From the NCBI GenBank assembly GCA_024222895.1, contig JAAEOR010000444.1, positions 1 to 42,311 on the forward strand: a stretch of 42,311 bases of DNA. The letters are read 5' to 3'. The notes under the pieces were generated by a model, which was not told the DNA's origin, searched no databases, and worked only from the letters and a program-made list of their open reading frames with translations. The position numbers and the translations under genes were made by a program. The DNA is from Hyphomicrobiales bacterium (GTDB lineage Bacteria; Pseudomonadota; Alphaproteobacteria; Rhizobiales; Kaistiaceae). The first letter of the stretch is position 1. Every line of letters begins with the position of its first letter. Of this stretch, positions 15,539 through 23,012 are shown in pieces.

Positions 15539-17228
15539 CCTGGGCGCTCTGCTGCCGGTGTTGCTGCCCGGACTGGTGCTGATTGCCGCCGGCCTGGTTC
15601 TTCTGTGGCTCCGCGGGACAGTGCGCGACGCGGTCATTCTCGGGGCGCCGCTTCTGGTGCTGGCCCTGATCTGGACGCTACCGGAAGGCACCGCCGGCTT
15701 GCTCTCGTGGCTTGGCTATGAGCTTGAGCCATTCCGATCCGACCGGCTTAGCCGCCTGTTTGGAACCGTGTTCAGTCTCATGGCATTCGGTGGTGGCCTG
15801 TTTGCTCTGCGACAGGAGCGGCTGGCCGAAATTCCGATTGCGTTCATGTATGCCGGATCCGCCCTTGGCGTGGTCTTCGCCGGCGACCTGATCACCGTTT
15901 TCGTTTTCTGGGAGTTGATGGCGATCTGCTCGACGATGGTCGTCTGGATGGCAGGCAAAAGCGCCCGCGCGGCCGGCCAAAGATACATCGTCATCCATCT
16001 GTTCGGCGGCGTCCTCCTGATGGCCGGGATTGCCGGTCACATCGGCGATACGGGTTCTATCGCGTTCGATGCCATGCAGGTGAATACCGCGGCGACCTGG
16101 TTGATCCTTGGCGGTTTTCTTCTCAATGCCGGAGCGTGGCCGCTGTCCGCCTGGCTTCCGGACGCCTACCCGCGAGGAACGTGGTCCGGCACCGTCTTTC
16201 TGTCCGCCTTCACCACCAAGACCGCAGTTTACGTCCTGCTGCGGGGTTTCCCCGGCGAAGAGATCCTGATCTGGGTTGGCCTGATCATGGTGTTCTATGG
16301 GATCATCTACGCCATCCTCGAAAACGACATGCGCCGTATTCTCGCCTACTCGATCGTGAACCAGGTGGGGTTCATGGTGACCGGCATCGGTATCGGGACA
16401 GAGCTCACTCTGAACGGTGCGGCCGCTCATGCCTTTGTGCATATCATCTACAAAGCGCTGCTTCTGATGTCGGCCGGCTCGGTCATGTTCATGACCGGCC
16501 GCACAAAGTGCACCGAACTGGGCGGGCTTTTCCGAACCATGCCGATCACCACGATCTGTGGGATCATCGGGGCGCTTTCGATCTCCGCCTTTCCGCTGAC
16601 CTCCGGTTTCATTGCCAAGTCAATGATCTCCGACGGCGCGGCGCTCGACCATCAGACCGTTGTCTGGTTCCTGTTGACGGCAGCCTCGGCGGGGGTCTTC
16701 CTGCACGCAGGCATCAAGTTTCCATGGTTCGTCTTTTTCCAGAAGGACTCAGGGCTTCGCCCCCCCGACCCACCTTGGACCATGCGGACAGCGATGATCC
16801 TGTTCTCGATCGCTTGCATCGGAATCGGGGTGTTTCCGTCGATGCTGTTTGCCCTTCTACCGTTCCCGGTCGATTTCGTACCGTACACCGGCTCCCATGT
16901 CGTGGCTCAGCTGCAGCTGTTGTTGTTTTCCGGGCTGGCGTTTTTTCTGATGCTTGCCTGGCTGAAGCGAACCGAGACGATCACGCTTGATCTTGACTGG
17001 TTTTGGCGCCGCGGCGGCCCGTCGTTGCTGGACAGACTCGACATCGGTTCCGATCGTGCGGCGACGAGTATCGGCAAGAAATGGAGAGGGTTGGTTGGGC
17101 GAGCCATCGGCGCAATTTACCGACATCATGGCCCGAGCGGTGTACTCGCACGAACGTGGCCGACGGGCAGTATGGCCTTCTGGGCGGTCTTTCTGCTCGC
17201 CGCGTATTTGTTATTCTACTACCTTTGA
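15528..17228 (+). CDS. Na+/H+ antiporter MnhD-like protein 3
   Basis: Third antiporter-type subunit, 566 residues, longer than the other two because of a polar region (about residues 485-540) before a final helix. The Proton_antipo_M domain is clear: Glu in VFVFWELMAICSTMVVWM, LENDMRRILAYSIVNQVGF and HAFVHIIYKALLLMSAGS. The segment that normally carries the helix-7 Lys before PLHxWLP reads LLNAGAWPLSAWLPDAYP, so the Lys and the following His are absent, while a Lys remains in SAFTTKTAVYVLLRG. This may be a trait of its subfamily. ATG 15528 overlaps the previous gene by 11 bases. It ends the operon. Confidence 0.88.
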   Translation: MTTSLGALLPVLLPGLVLIAAGLVLLWLRGTVRDAVILGAPLLVLALIWTLPEGTAGLLSWLGYELEPFRSDRLSRLFGTVFSLMAFGGGLFALRQERLAEIPIAFMYAGSALGVVFAGDLITVFVFWELMAICSTMVVWMAGKSARAAGQRYIVIHLFGGVLLMAGIAGHIGDTGSIAFDAMQVNTAATWLILGGFLLNAGAWPLSAWLPDAYPRGTWSGTVFLSAFTTKTAVYVLLRGFPGEEILIWVGLIMVFYGIIYAILENDMRRILAYSIVNQVGFMVTGIGIGTELTLNGAAAHAFVHIIYKALLLMSAGSVMFMTGRTKCTELGGLFRTMPITTICGIIGALSISAFPLTSGFIAKSMISDGAALDHQTVVWFLLTAASAGVFLHAGIKFPWFVFFQKDSGLRPPDPPWTMRTAMILFSIACIGIGVFPSMLFALLPFPVDFVPYTGSHVVAQLQLLLFSGLAFFLMLAWLKRTETITLDLDWFWRRGGPSLLDRLDIGSDRAATSIGKKWRGLVGRAIGAIYRHHGPSGVLARTWPTGSMAFWAVFLLAAYLLFYYL

Positions 17229-17529
17229 TTAGAGACCAGCGTATTAATCAACCTAACCATCATGTCGATTCCCGGCTACGACACGCTCGACTCCGTCGCG
17301 GCGGTTAAATTGCAATTCCGACACTCCATGCTGACTGCGTTGCACTTTCGGCGGCAGATACGGTGTCGGGTTGCCCAGCCCCGCGCTTGAGCGGGCGCAG
17401 ATCACTTCGAGGGGGAGAAACGGGGGTTAACTGTCAAGCGCGGTGTCTTTTCACCGATTATTGTCGAAAGTCGTTATTGAGGCCGGGTCGAGCACAACAC
17501 TGGAAACGTTAAATCCGGCGCCCCCGCTC

Positions 17530-17558
17530 TTGTGTTTGTAAAAGTTTGATTATATACC
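17530..17558 (+). promoter_or_regulatory. Possible sigma-70 promoter of mucR
   Basis: TTGTGT at 17530-17535 and TATACC at 17553-17558 are spaced by 17 bases in an AT-rich stretch. The -10 box is weak, but the position, about 130 bases before the mucR start, fits the long leaders known for this gene. MucR proteins bind AT-rich DNA with T-A steps and repress their own gene, so this stretch may also be the operator. Confidence 0.35.
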
Positions 17559-17564
17559 GACCAA

Positions 17565-17617
17565 GCAAGTTGTGGCTGTTGGTCGAATCGCCTTCTCGAA
17601 GGCAACTGACAACTTGC
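17565..17617 (+). promoter_or_regulatory. Nested palindrome in the mucR leader
   Basis: GCAAGTTGT at 17565-17573 pairs with ACAACTTGC at 17609-17617, and inside it GCCTTC (17590-17595) pairs with GAAGGC (17598-17603). The two stems make one extended hairpin about 75 bases before the mucR start. It may be a structured 5' leader or an operator. Confidence 0.5.
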
Positions 17618-17691
17618 CAAGGCAGATATATCTTAGCTTTGCTCGGCCGGACAATATGTCAGAATTGTGATCAATATGAACAAGGTGAAAC

Positions 17692-18105
17692 ATGAACGAC
17701 CAGACTGCCGACGCCGACCTTATTGATCTGGCGGCCGAAATTGTGTCGGCCTACGTCAGTAACAATTCGGTACCGGCGCAAGAACTTCCGACGCTTATTT
17801 CCGAGGTTCATCGCGCCCTGAGCAGCACTCATCAGGGAATGAACCAGCCGGAACCTGAGCCACCGAAGCCAGCTGTCAATCCGAAGAAATCAGTTTTCCC
17901 GGATTACATTATTTGTCTTGAAGACGGCAAGAAGTTCAAGTCGTTGAAGCGCCATCTTCGGACGCATTACGATCTTTCGCCCGAGGAGTACCGCGAGAAA
18001 TGGGGATTGGCGAAAGACTATCCGATGGTTGCCCCAAACTATGCGGCTGCCCGTTCTGCCCTGGCCAAAAAGATGGGCCTCGGTCAGCAGCGTCGCAGAT
18101 CGTGA
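17692..18105 (+). CDS. mucR: MucR/Ros family transcriptional regulator
   Basis: Zinc-finger regulator of 137 residues, typical of the family. The DNA-binding finger is [20 protein letters not shown] (about residues 82-101), in which the second metal ligand is Asp instead of Cys, the MucR variant of the Ros finger. Downstream marks are [20 protein letters not shown] and [15 protein letters not shown]. The N-terminal half ([17 protein letters not shown]) is the oligomerisation part. Members act as H-NS-like repressors of surface polysaccharide, motility and cell-cycle genes and of themselves. A stretch of hairpins with T-runs follows the stop. Confidence 0.95.
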   Translation: MNDQTADADLIDLAAEIVSAYVSNNSVPAQELPTLISEVHRALSSTHQGMNQPEPEPPKPAVNPKKSVFPDYIICLEDGKKFKSLKRHLRTHYDLSPEEYREKWGLAKDYPMVAPNYAAARSALAKKMGLGQQRRRS

Positions 18106-18126
18106 GTTACTAGCCCCAATTAACCT

Positions 18127-18171
18127 TATCCGCCGCCGTTCGGCGGCGGATAGTCGAAACCGACTGTTTTT
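18127..18171 (+). terminator. Double hairpin and T-run after mucR
   Basis: A perfect 11-bp stem (TATCCGCCGCC with GGCGGCGGATA, loop GTTC, 18127-18152) is followed directly by a smaller stem AGTCG/CGACT (18152-18165) and GTTTTTT. The second stem with its T-run is a good intrinsic terminator for mucR. Confidence 0.65.
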
Positions 18172-18190
18172 TCGGTAGTTCGGGCGTTGG

Positions 18191-18221
18191 CGAACCTCTT
18201 TCAGGTTCGTTTGGTTTTTTT
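18191..18221 (+). terminator. Second intrinsic terminator downstream of mucR
   Basis: CGAACCT (18191-18197) pairs with AGGTTCG (18203-18209), followed by TTTGG and seven T. It lies 20 bases after the first terminator and probably backs it up. Confidence 0.65.
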
Positions 18222-18309
18222 CGATTGGGTTTCGCGTTGGCAGCCGAGACTGCCGGGCACGGAGCACCGATCTTGTCCGGACAGGAGAGCGCCGTCTCCT
18301 CTCCGTTTC

Positions 18310-18459
18310 CCTTGCGACCTGATCTACTGCCGTCCGGTTTAGCATCCGCTGTCGCAAGGAGGGTGTTGTTGGGCCTTTGGCTGCGGATGGCCGGCCCGAA
18401 GGGCTGGTCGCTCGGCGTCCGTCTTCTCTCCGTCGTCGTCCTGCGACTTGATCGCAGGA
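18310..18459. repeat. Degenerate intergenic palindromic repeats
   Basis: Two inverted repeats share the core GCGACyTGATC: CCTTGCGAC (18310-18318) with GTCGCAAGG (18351-18359), and TCCTGCGA (18439-18446) with TCGCAGGA (18452-18459). They resemble the widespread alphaproteobacterial repeat around a CCTGCGA-CTTGATCGCAGG type stem. Open frames across this area have no family similarity. Confidence 0.45.
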
Positions 18460-18479
18460 TCGATGTCAACCAGCAATAA

Positions 18480-18799
18480 CCTGTGGCGTTTTGGGTCGCG
18501 TGGCGAGGCGACCAAACGACAATGAAATTCGTCCACGCCGGTACACAAACCCCGAGTTTGGGGAGGCCCTCAATCAACGTTTGCGTGAGTGGACGGTGAT
18601 TCTGCGGTCGGATCCTCCGATCGAGTCGGAGGAGCAGAATGGCGGAGGAGGGAACGTGTTCGTGTCCAGAACATCGGCAAGGCGCTCTGAACGCAGAAGG
18701 TTCAACGCCATGCGCATTGTCCAGAGACTCTACACCGACACCAGCGGGAAGCAACGGGCGCATCGCAGATTCACCCGCGTTCCTGTACTCCGCCGGTCA
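18480..18799. other. Non-coding stretch downstream of sufE
   Basis: No gene, terminator or repeat that I can support is seen here. Long open frames exist on both strands, but they have arginine-rich, low-complexity composition and run into the repeats or antisense to sufE. Confidence 0.5.
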
Positions 18800-19264
18800 T
18801 CAGGGGCTGTCGCTGTGGCTTGCCGCTTGGGTCGCGTCTACCCGAATTCGGTCGACCAGCGCGCGCAGGCCATTGGAGCGCTGTGCGGTCAGGTGACTGC
18901 GCAGATCAAGTCTCTCGAAGACATGGTCGGCGTCCGTGGACAAAATCTCGGGTGCGGTCTTGCCGTCAAAGAGGGCGATTACGATGGCAACCAGACCACG
19001 GACAATCATCGCATCACTGTCGCCGCGGAAGCGCAACACGGGATCCGGCGCGCGCGCTTCGCAAAGCGTCGCGAGCCAGACCTGGCTCGCACAACCGCTG
19101 ACCTTGTTGTCCGGGGTGCGATCCGCCTCCGAAAGCGGCTCAAGCTTGCGGCCGAGCTCAATGACATACCGGTACCGATCTTCCCATTCGTCAAGAAACT
19201 CGAAATCGGCCACGATGTCTTCGATCGCCGACTTTGGTGAAACAGCCTGATCCATGTCTGCCAT
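18800..19264 (-). CDS. sufE: Cysteine desulfuration protein SufE
   Basis: Sulfur acceptor that takes persulfide from the desulfurase SufS and passes it on for Fe-S cluster assembly; about 154 residues. The active cysteine is in KVSGCASQVWL (Cys58), with the normal N-terminal DIVADFEFLDEWEDRYRYVI and ELGRKLEPL before it and DSDAMIVRGLVAIVIALFDG after it. ATG 19264 is chosen; ATG 19255 is possible, and the longer frame to 19381 would run through a palindromic element and has no similarity. The suf operon is not nearby, as is usual for this standalone gene in Rhizobiales-like genomes. The upstream region carries element A and an IS, so its promoter may have been altered. Confidence 0.92.
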   Translation of the reverse strand: MADMDQAVSPKSAIEDIVADFEFLDEWEDRYRYVIELGRKLEPLSEADRTPDNKVSGCASQVWLATLCEARAPDPVLRFRGDSDAMIVRGLVAIVIALFDGKTAPEILSTDADHVFERLDLRSHLTAQRSNGLRALVDRIRVDATQAASHSDSP

Positions 19265-19314
19265 ATATGTGGACGCGCCCGGCCGCGCAAACCAGCTTGC
19301 CGTCGACGACGGCG

Positions 19315-19392
19315 CTAGTGGTCCAACTCCGAAATTTGCTATCCTCGCTGCAGCACCCTCCCAAGCAAATGTCGGAGTCATCAGGACACTAG
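19315..19392. repeat. CTAG-bounded palindromic element A (78 bp)
   Basis: The element starts and ends with CTAG. Its left arm CTAGTGGTCCAACTCCGAAA and the reverse complement of its right arm CTAGTGTCCTGATGACTCCG are imperfect inverted repeats that go on into ATTTGC on both sides. It lies about 50 bases upstream of sufE, and its right CTAG is also the left edge of the neighbouring IS. It has no coding capacity and looks like a MITE. Confidence 0.6.
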
Positions 19393-19407
19393 CCCATGTT
19401 TGACATT
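19389..19407 (+). repeat. IS left terminal inverted repeat
   Basis: CTAGCCCATGTTTGACATT; its exact reverse complement closes the element at 21407-21425. The outer CTAG may be target duplication. Confidence 0.8.
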
Positions 19408-19467
19408 GTGAGTCGTAAGCTATTGATGTGATTGATGTTGGTTTTTGTTTTTGTCCCTACGGGGCGG

Positions 19468-21240
19468 CTATGATCGTTTTTTCGGAGTTGGCGGGTCGAG
19501 TTGGGTGATGTCGAGGGCGCGGAGGATTGCCTCGCTGCGGCGTGTGCCCCGGGTGACGCATTGGCGAGTTTTTCCGTTGGGTGCGGCGACTTCGACGAGC
19601 CGAATGGCGTTGAGGGCCTGTAGGGCTTCGTTGGCTGACAGGTCCAGTCCGGCGGCCTTGAGTTTTCTCTCGATCAAGGCGTGGATCAGGAAGGCCAGGG
19701 CTGCGACGAAGATGTGCGCCTGCACACGTGTGTCGGTCTGGTGATAGACCGGGCGCATGTTGATGACATCCTTCATGTTGCGGAAGGCGGTCTCGACCTC
19801 GCTCAATTGCTTGTAGGTTTGGACGGCTTGTACCGGCGATAGCTCGGGGTCGTTGGTTTGGATGAGGTATTTTCCTTCCAGGGCGATTTCCCGAGGCAAA
19901 TGGACGGGATGCTCGCCATATTGGAAGACACCATCCTCATAGGTCCAGGCGTAGTATCGCTGTCCGTGGTTTTTGGCGAGGATCCGAGCCGCGGCGGCGC
20001 CGACCTTGTCGGCGGCTTTGAGGCGTCCCTTGGCGACGCGTTGGCGCAGCGCCTCGAGTTGGTCGTGGACCCGTTGCATGGCCTTTTGGCGCTGGCTGCG
20101 TTCGAAGGCGAGACGTTCCTCGGATTGGACGACGAAGATGCGTCGGCCGGGTTGTTGAGACGGCACTTCCTGGACCTGTGTCCTGGGCGGATTGTCCCGC
20201 TCGCCGGCGGTGATGCCGACGGGACAGTCGCGCCAGGGACCGGTGGCTTGCTCGATGGCCTGTGAGGCTTCCGGCGAGCGCCGGCGGTTGCATCCGAGCA
20301 GGTAGGGCTGGCCACGGTGCTGCAGCTCGGCGACTGTCGCCTGGGTCAGCATGCCGCGATCGCCGACAAAGACGACCCGTCCGAGGCCGAAGCGTTTGTC
20401 GAGATCATCGAGCACGACAGGTACGGTGCCGGCATCGCGCTGGTTGCCGGCAAAGACATGGTGGGCGATCGGGATACCATCGACCATGACCAGACCGACG
20501 AGCACCTGAGGCTCACGCGGCCTGTGATCGCGGCTATAGCCGTGAGCGCCGAGGCGGGCCGGCCCGACGCCTTCGAAGTAGGTCGAGGTGAGATCGTAGA
20601 AGGCGACATCGACACGCAGCGATAAGAGGTCACGCAGCCGCACATAGAGCTGGTGCTCGATCGCCCGCTTGGCGGCGATGAGCTGGTCGAGGCTGCGGTA
20701 CCAGGCCTGCAGTTGTGCGGCGGCGACGCGGACCCTGGGGCTGCGGCTGGCTTTGCGCTCGGCGTCGTCGCGCCAAGCGGGGACAAAGCGGCGGCCCTGC
20801 CGGTCACAGGCGAAGGTCGTCTCCAGCCAGCGCGCCAAGCCGTGTTCGCTGGTCGGCTGGGTCAGGCGGTTGGCGACAAGCACCAGGACCCGGTCACTGA
20901 GATCGGCGTTGCGGCGGCGGCCGGGCTTGCCAAGGCAATCGAGCAGGTCATGCAAACCGAGCGTGCGCCACAAGGCATGGACGACCAGGATCGGGCCCCA
21001 ATCCCATGCGGCCAGCGGCATGTCGTCTTTCTCGGTATTGGGACTTTCTGTCCCCGGCGAGGGCTCACCGCGGATGACGCGGATCAGTTGGTCGAGATGC
21101 GGTGCGATGAGGTCCTTTCGGCCTAGATTGAGGATGGTGCGATGCTTGGTCTTGCCATCCTGGCGAAAAGCCTCGACCAGGCGCAAATATTCATACTTGA
21201 CGCCCTTTGGTCCTTGGGCGCGGATGACGCGCACAAACAT
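19468..21240 (-). CDS. IS1634-family transposase
   Basis: DDE transposase of the IS4 superfamily, 590 residues, complete. The N-terminal part is MFVRVIRAQGPKGVKYEYLR and QDGKTKHRTILNLGRKD. The catalytic Asp residues are in VAFYDLTSTYFEG and VVFVGDRGMLTQA, and the Glu in LSEVETAFRNMKDVINMRPV, the family's YREXK-like region. A long beta-insertion lies between the second Asp and the Glu. It is the only gene of the surrounding element, with 60-185 bases to the terminal repeats on each side. Confidence 0.92.
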   Translation of the reverse strand: MFVRVIRAQGPKGVKYEYLRLVEAFRQDGKTKHRTILNLGRKDLIAPHLDQLIRVIRGEPSPGTESPNTEKDDMPLAAWDWGPILVVHALWRTLGLHDLLDCLGKPGRRRNADLSDRVLVLVANRLTQPTSEHGLARWLETTFACDRQGRRFVPAWRDDAERKASRSPRVRVAAAQLQAWYRSLDQLIAAKRAIEHQLYVRLRDLLSLRVDVAFYDLTSTYFEGVGPARLGAHGYSRDHRPREPQVLVGLVMVDGIPIAHHVFAGNQRDAGTVPVVLDDLDKRFGLGRVVFVGDRGMLTQATVAELQHRGQPYLLGCNRRRSPEASQAIEQATGPWRDCPVGITAGERDNPPRTQVQEVPSQQPGRRIFVVQSEERLAFERSQRQKAMQRVHDQLEALRQRVAKGRLKAADKVGAAAARILAKNHGQRYYAWTYEDGVFQYGEHPVHLPREIALEGKYLIQTNDPELSPVQAVQTYKQLSEVETAFRNMKDVINMRPVYHQTDTRVQAHIFVAALAFLIHALIERKLKAAGLDLSANEALQALNAIRLVEVAAPNGKTRQCVTRGTRRSEAILRALDITQLDPPTPKKRS

Positions 21241-21406
21241 AACGAATCTCCTGTTCCCACGATGATGCCGACTTATCGTTGGAACATCAATATGATGAAG
21301 TAAATAAATCCGCCAATATTTGTCACTACAGAATCAATATTCCTCGACACCCAAACCACGAAAAATCAATCACTTATGGCCAGCCACCTCCAAATCTCAC
21401 CCTCGA

Positions 21407-21425
21407 AATGTCAAACATGGGCTAG
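21407..21425 (-). repeat. IS right terminal inverted repeat
   Basis: Exact reverse complement of 19389-19407. Sequence between the transposase start (21240) and this repeat is AT-rich and non-coding, and probably holds the transposase promoter. Confidence 0.8.
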
Positions 21426-21438
21426 CAACTATCTGATT

Positions 21439-21518
21439 CTAATGAAGCTTTTGAATTTTGACATTTGAACGAGAGCCCTGCAGCGAGCGGGACTCAAATG
21501 TCAAATTCGCTCCATTAG
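21439..21518. repeat. Palindromic element B, copy 1 (80 bp)
   Basis: The ends CTAATG and CATTAG are complementary, and the inner arms are GAATTTTGACATTTGA and TCAAATGTCAAATTC. It aligns over its whole length with copy 2 at 38050-38129; both are 80 bp. The only clearly different part is the central loop. It lies 13 bases from the IS and 16 bases downstream of the DUF5330 stop codon. Confidence 0.8.
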
Positions 21519-21534
21519 TCGCGATTCGTGGGCC

Positions 21535-21888
21535 TCAAGCCGTTGTTTCGTCGCTTGGGTCGACCCAGGGCTGGGTGAGGTCGTCCTCGGTGAGGGTTCC
21601 GCTCGGGGCACTTCCGTCGGGTCCGTCGGGTCCGTCGGGGTCGTGAAGATACCGGTAGAGGATCCGAGCCCCGTTTTCCGCTTTTTCGGTAAACAGCTCA
21701 AACGCAGCGTTTCCAGTGACGCACACGTCGGGATTTCTTTCACAAAAGCCGGAGAGGTCGGCCACGGTCGCCCGGGCGGCCAGGAACGCGTTGATCATGG
21801 TGATGCGCGGCGATTCCCCGGTTTGCGGGTTAGCGGGGATGAGAAGCACGACAATGCATAACCAGAATGCCGCTCTGATCAGAAACAT
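21535..21888 (-). CDS. DUF5330 domain-containing protein
   Basis: A 117-residue protein with an N-terminal membrane or signal segment (MFLIRAAFWLCIVVLLIPAN) and a short domain with two cysteines (FCERNPDVCVTGNAAFELFT) and KAENGARILYRYLHD, matching DUF5330 as I know it from Rhizobiales, where it often neighbours sufE. The function is unknown. The C-terminal end contains a threefold nine-base DNA repeat giving PDGPDGPDG, followed by an acidic tail. It is divergent from the peptidoglycan-binding gene; 215 bases lie between them. Element B follows its stop. Confidence 0.75.
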   Translation of the reverse strand: MFLIRAAFWLCIVVLLIPANPQTGESPRITMINAFLAARATVADLSGFCERNPDVCVTGNAAFELFTEKAENGARILYRYLHDPDGPDGPDGSAPSGTLTEDDLTQPWVDPSDETTA

Positions 21889-22103
21889 GTGCCTGTCCTC
21901 GTGACGCCCTGTTTCACCTGTTTCGACCGATACTCTAGCCGCGCCGGGCTAAAGCGGCGTTCAGCTCGCAATCGCAATTTGTCTAAAATTGTAATGATCT
22001 CGATCTCAAGGCTGTCGTGTGGTCTTTAGGCTTCCTTAAGCATAACTTGCCACGATAGCCGCCGCATTTCGAGCCCTGCGGGCTCGGTCAACGGGATTGC
22101 GCC

Positions 22104-23006
22104 GTGGCAAGACGTAGCGCACATCAGGGCGAGCCGGCGGAGCCGGACTTCGAAGACGACGACATCGTTGCGGGCTCCCGCATGATGGACCGTCTGGTCG
22201 ACCGGATCATGGACAATCCAGCGATGTCCGGTGGATTTCTTGTGATGGCGCTGACGGCGGCCGCAGTGGTGTCAAACGCGGTCTTTCTCCAGAAGGCACG
22301 CCACCCTGAACCATTTTTCATGACCAGGCCGGCCGAAACGCCGGGCGACGCATCCGATGTCTCGCCGAACCTGCCCGTCCCGCGGCCGCGGTCGGATGCG
22401 GCATCGTCCGAGGCCGACTCGATGTCTGCAGAGGTCGCGGTCCCTTTGCCAAGTCCTGCTCCGCCGCCGGTTGTATCGGACGCGGTAATCGTCCGGGAGC
22501 TGCAGGAGAAGCTGGCCGAACAGGGGCTCTACAAGGGGAAGATCGATGGCATTTCCGGCTCGCGAACCCGCTCTGCCATTGTCGCCTATCAGGAATCGCA
22601 GGGATTGACGGTGACCGGACGGCCGAGCACCCTAGTCCTCGACCATATCAACACCGCTTCCGTTCGCGGGCCCGATCCTGGAACTGCAACGAAGCCCGTG
22701 GAGGTCGATCCGGTCGATCCGGTCGATCCGCAGCCCGTGGAGGCGGTCGTCCCCGCTGCGCTTGAGCCGGCAGTCGATTCTGCGCCAACAGCGGCGGATA
22801 TCGCTCGTCGAAACCGCTATCTCGCGGTTCAACGGGCACTGAATCAAATCGGTTATGGCCCGGTGCCGGAGGATGGCTTGCCGGGCGATGATGTCGACAA
22901 CGCCATTCGACGTTTCGAGCTCGACAACGGGTTGCCGATTACCGGCGCGCCGGACGACGGTGTCGTCGATCGCCTCGTTGCGATCGGGGCGATGACGTCG
23001 ACTTGA
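22104..23006 (+). CDS. Membrane-anchored peptidoglycan-binding domain protein
   Basis: A 300-residue protein with a charged cytoplasmic N-terminus, one membrane helix (GGFLVMALTAAAVVSNAVF, about residues 47-65), a Pro-rich linker, and two PG_binding_1-type domains. The first is VRELQEKLAEQGLYKGKIDG with RTRSAIVAYQESQGL; the second is VQRALNQIGYGP with DDVDNAIRRFELDNGLPITG. Between them a nine-base repeat encodes VDPVDPVDP. It presumably tethers the membrane to the cell wall in the periplasm. The start is GTG 22104, with no strong ribosome site seen. The DUF1491 gene follows by six bases, so they are likely one operon. Confidence 0.85.
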   Translation: MARRSAHQGEPAEPDFEDDDIVAGSRMMDRLVDRIMDNPAMSGGFLVMALTAAAVVSNAVFLQKARHPEPFFMTRPAETPGDASDVSPNLPVPRPRSDAASSEADSMSAEVAVPLPSPAPPPVVSDAVIVRELQEKLAEQGLYKGKIDGISGSRTRSAIVAYQESQGLTVTGRPSTLVLDHINTASVRGPDPGTATKPVEVDPVDPVDPQPVEAVVPAALEPAVDSAPTAADIARRNRYLAVQRALNQIGYGPVPEDGLPGDDVDNAIRRFELDNGLPITGAPDDGVVDRLVAIGAMTST

Positions 23007-23012
23007 TCGTTT

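Larger units (their letters stand above)
17229..17691. other. Intergenic region between the Mrp operon and mucR
   Basis: No coding frame with family similarity is seen in these 463 bases. The left half shows no clear signal and no obvious terminator for the Mrp operon. The right half, from about 17525, is AT-rich and holds a possible promoter and a palindromic leader for mucR, described separately. Confidence 0.6.
19389..21425 (-). mobile_element. IS1634-type insertion sequence, complete (2037 bp with CTAG ends)
   Basis: The element has one intact transposase gene and perfect 19-bp terminal inverted repeats if the outer CTAG is counted. Because CTAG is its own reverse complement, the outer four bases may instead be a target duplication; then the repeats are 15 bp and the element 2029 bp. 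The bases beyond the CTAGs differ on the two sides. The intact gene and perfect ends indicate a recent and possibly still active insertion. Confidence 0.85.

Noticed and set aside
18491-19240. 249-residue plus-strand open frame
   Set aside because: Mostly antisense to sufE, which has its catalytic Cys motif; the rest is low-complexity Arg-rich sequence.
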